Shown here piece by piece: positions 63,338-64,000 of a stretch of 64,000 nucleotides of DNA; position 1 is the first letter of the stretch; every line of letters starts with the position of its first letter. This DNA is from Tropicimonas sp. IMCC34043 (GTDB lineage Bacteria > Pseudomonadota > Alphaproteobacteria > Rhodobacterales > Rhodobacteraceae). The DNA is taken from positions 18,714 through 82,713 of the forward strand of contig NZ_QMEK01000010.1 in the NCBI RefSeq assembly GCF_003390845.1. Direction: 5' to 3'. Made by a program: the position numbers and the translations under genes. The notes beneath the pieces were generated by a model. It saw only the letters and a list, made by a program, of their open reading frames with translations, did not search any database and was not told the origin of the DNA.

Positions 63338-64000
63338 CAGAACCGCACCATTGCACCGACCTGCCACAGCGACATGTCGTTGTAGGCGATGTCGGGGGCG
63401 TCGATCGATGTGCCGGTCCAGCCGAGGTAAAGCTCGGTGCCGAGCGGGTCGATGTTTTGCGACAGCGCAAGGGTCACCAGTTCCATCTCCTGATCGAATC
63501 CCTGAAAATCGCTGTAGCTGCCATACAGGGCGGCAAGGCCGGTGCGCCCGACCTCCCAGAAATTGGTGACATAGGCGATCTTGCCGAAATACTGCTCGGG
63601 ATCGCTCCGGCTGTCGTCCCTGAAGTCCTGCTTGGCCGCCGAGACGGTAAAGCTCAGCCCGTCGAACGTGTCGGTGCCGGCCAGCAGCAGCGAGGCCGAC
63701 CCGCTCCAGCCCTCGTACCCGCCGTCGCTCGCGTCGGCGGTATCGGTCCAGTAGGACACCGCGGCGGCGATCTTGGCCCAGCTCGTGCTGCCCGCGTACC
63801 GGATCGCCGCATCATACAGGTTGTCGGCCGCGGCCGAGGTCGAAAACTGCAGCCCGGCCAGGATCGGCGTGTTGTAGCGGACCCGCTTCTGCCGGCTCAG
63901 CCCGTCCAGGTCGTTGCCGAGCCCGAAGATGTTGACGAAGTTCGAGGCGTTCGAGGCATAGTCGTCCAGCGCCGCCTCATAGGCTTCCTCCGTTGCATAG
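63337..64000 (-). CDS. Porin-like outer-membrane beta-barrel protein, cut by window edge
   Basis: The C-terminal 220 codons of a protein that continues beyond 64000. Translation shows alternating amphipathic strands with Tyr and Trp girdles. It also shows segments typical of Gram-negative porins, VNIFGLGNDLDGLSRQKRVR then YNTPILAGLQFS, and WAKIAAAVSYWTDT. The last strand, DMSLWQVGAMVRF, ends in Phe, the usual barrel-assembly signal. Start, signal peptide and pore loops are outside the window. As first visible gene of the hydrolase operon it may admit the substrate across the outer membrane. Confidence 0.82.
   Translation of the reverse strand, partial: YATEEAYEAALDDYASNASNFVNIFGLGNDLDGLSRQKRVRYNTPILAGLQFSTSAAADNLYDAAIRYAGSTSWAKIAAAVSYWTDTADASDGGYEGWSGSASLLLAGTDTFDGLSFTVSAAKQDFRDDSRSDPEQYFGKIAYVTNFWEVGRTGLAALYGSYSDFQGFDQEMELVTLALSQNIDPLGTELYLGWTGTSIDAPDIAYNDMSLWQVGAMVRF

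Overview
This is a GC-rich window (about two thirds G+C by eye) from an alphaproteobacterium, most likely family Rhodobacteraceae/Paracoccaceae. The family-level pointers are a protein with a VPxPxxLPLL-type C-terminal sorting tail, many ABC and TRAP uptake systems with high-affinity binding proteins, a TGA-N9-TCA iron-box-like operator, and a double-hairpin intergenic element beginning with an AAAAATATCCCGGGGG-type string. It is chromosome-like: no rRNA, tRNA, CRISPR, phage or insertion sequence was seen. Genes are packed in operons with frequent 1-14 bp overlaps.

Layout. 1-5.4 kb (minus): a CutC-like TIM-barrel protein, a Gfo/Idh/MocA oxidoreductase and a CUT1 carbohydrate ABC transporter (two permeases, binding protein, truncated ATPase), with a candidate palindromic operator upstream. 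5.6-13.1 kb: two efflux systems in divergent orientation, MacB/MacA (minus) and an HlyD-type adaptor plus RND pump (plus). 13.2-16.6 kb: a DUF1003 membrane protein overlapping an MprF-type aminoacyl-phosphatidylglycerol synthase/flippase. 16.6-23.9 kb (minus): a Pot-type ABC transporter with a YtcJ-like amidohydrolase and an amidase, next to an IclR regulator (plus). 25-35.7 kb: an M20 deacylase (minus), then a Dpp/Opp-type peptide ABC transporter leading into an M81 (MlrC-like) peptidase and two M20 peptidases.

35.9-39.0 kb: feoA-feoA-feoB-feoC ferrous iron uptake, with a perfect palindrome overlapping the likely -35 box. 39.0-44.3 kb: a polyamine set (arginine decarboxylase, carboxy(nor)spermidine dehydrogenase, carboxy(nor)spermidine decarboxylase, agmatinase), which together could convert arginine to putrescine and then spermidine through aspartate semialdehyde. 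44.4-46 kb: an SDR and a secreted Cu/Zn superoxide dismutase. 46.2-48.7 kb: an overlapping trio of a ceramide-glucosyltransferase-like GT21 enzyme, a DedA protein and a GT2 glycosyltransferase, a plausible glycolipid pathway.

48.9-57.2 kb is a self-contained carbohydrate catabolic locus: TRAP transporter, LacI regulator, PfkB-type kinase with an extra C-terminal domain, ketose-3-epimerase-like TIM barrel, SDR and class II aldolase. Near-identical LacI operators lie in both divergent intergenic regions. 57.4-57.9 kb encodes a small secreted protein with a sorting tail and a strong terminator. 58.2-64 kb (minus) is the most unusual region: a porin-like protein (cut by the window edge), a 68-residue lipoprotein, an exported protein with two fused alpha/beta-hydrolase domains, an exported MetX-like hydrolase and a cytosolic alpha/beta-hydrolase. 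The two exported hydrolases end in the same KPSGFSK tail. I regard this as the best candidate for an undescribed system, probably uptake and hydrolysis of an ester-containing compound, although the substrate cannot be read from sequence.
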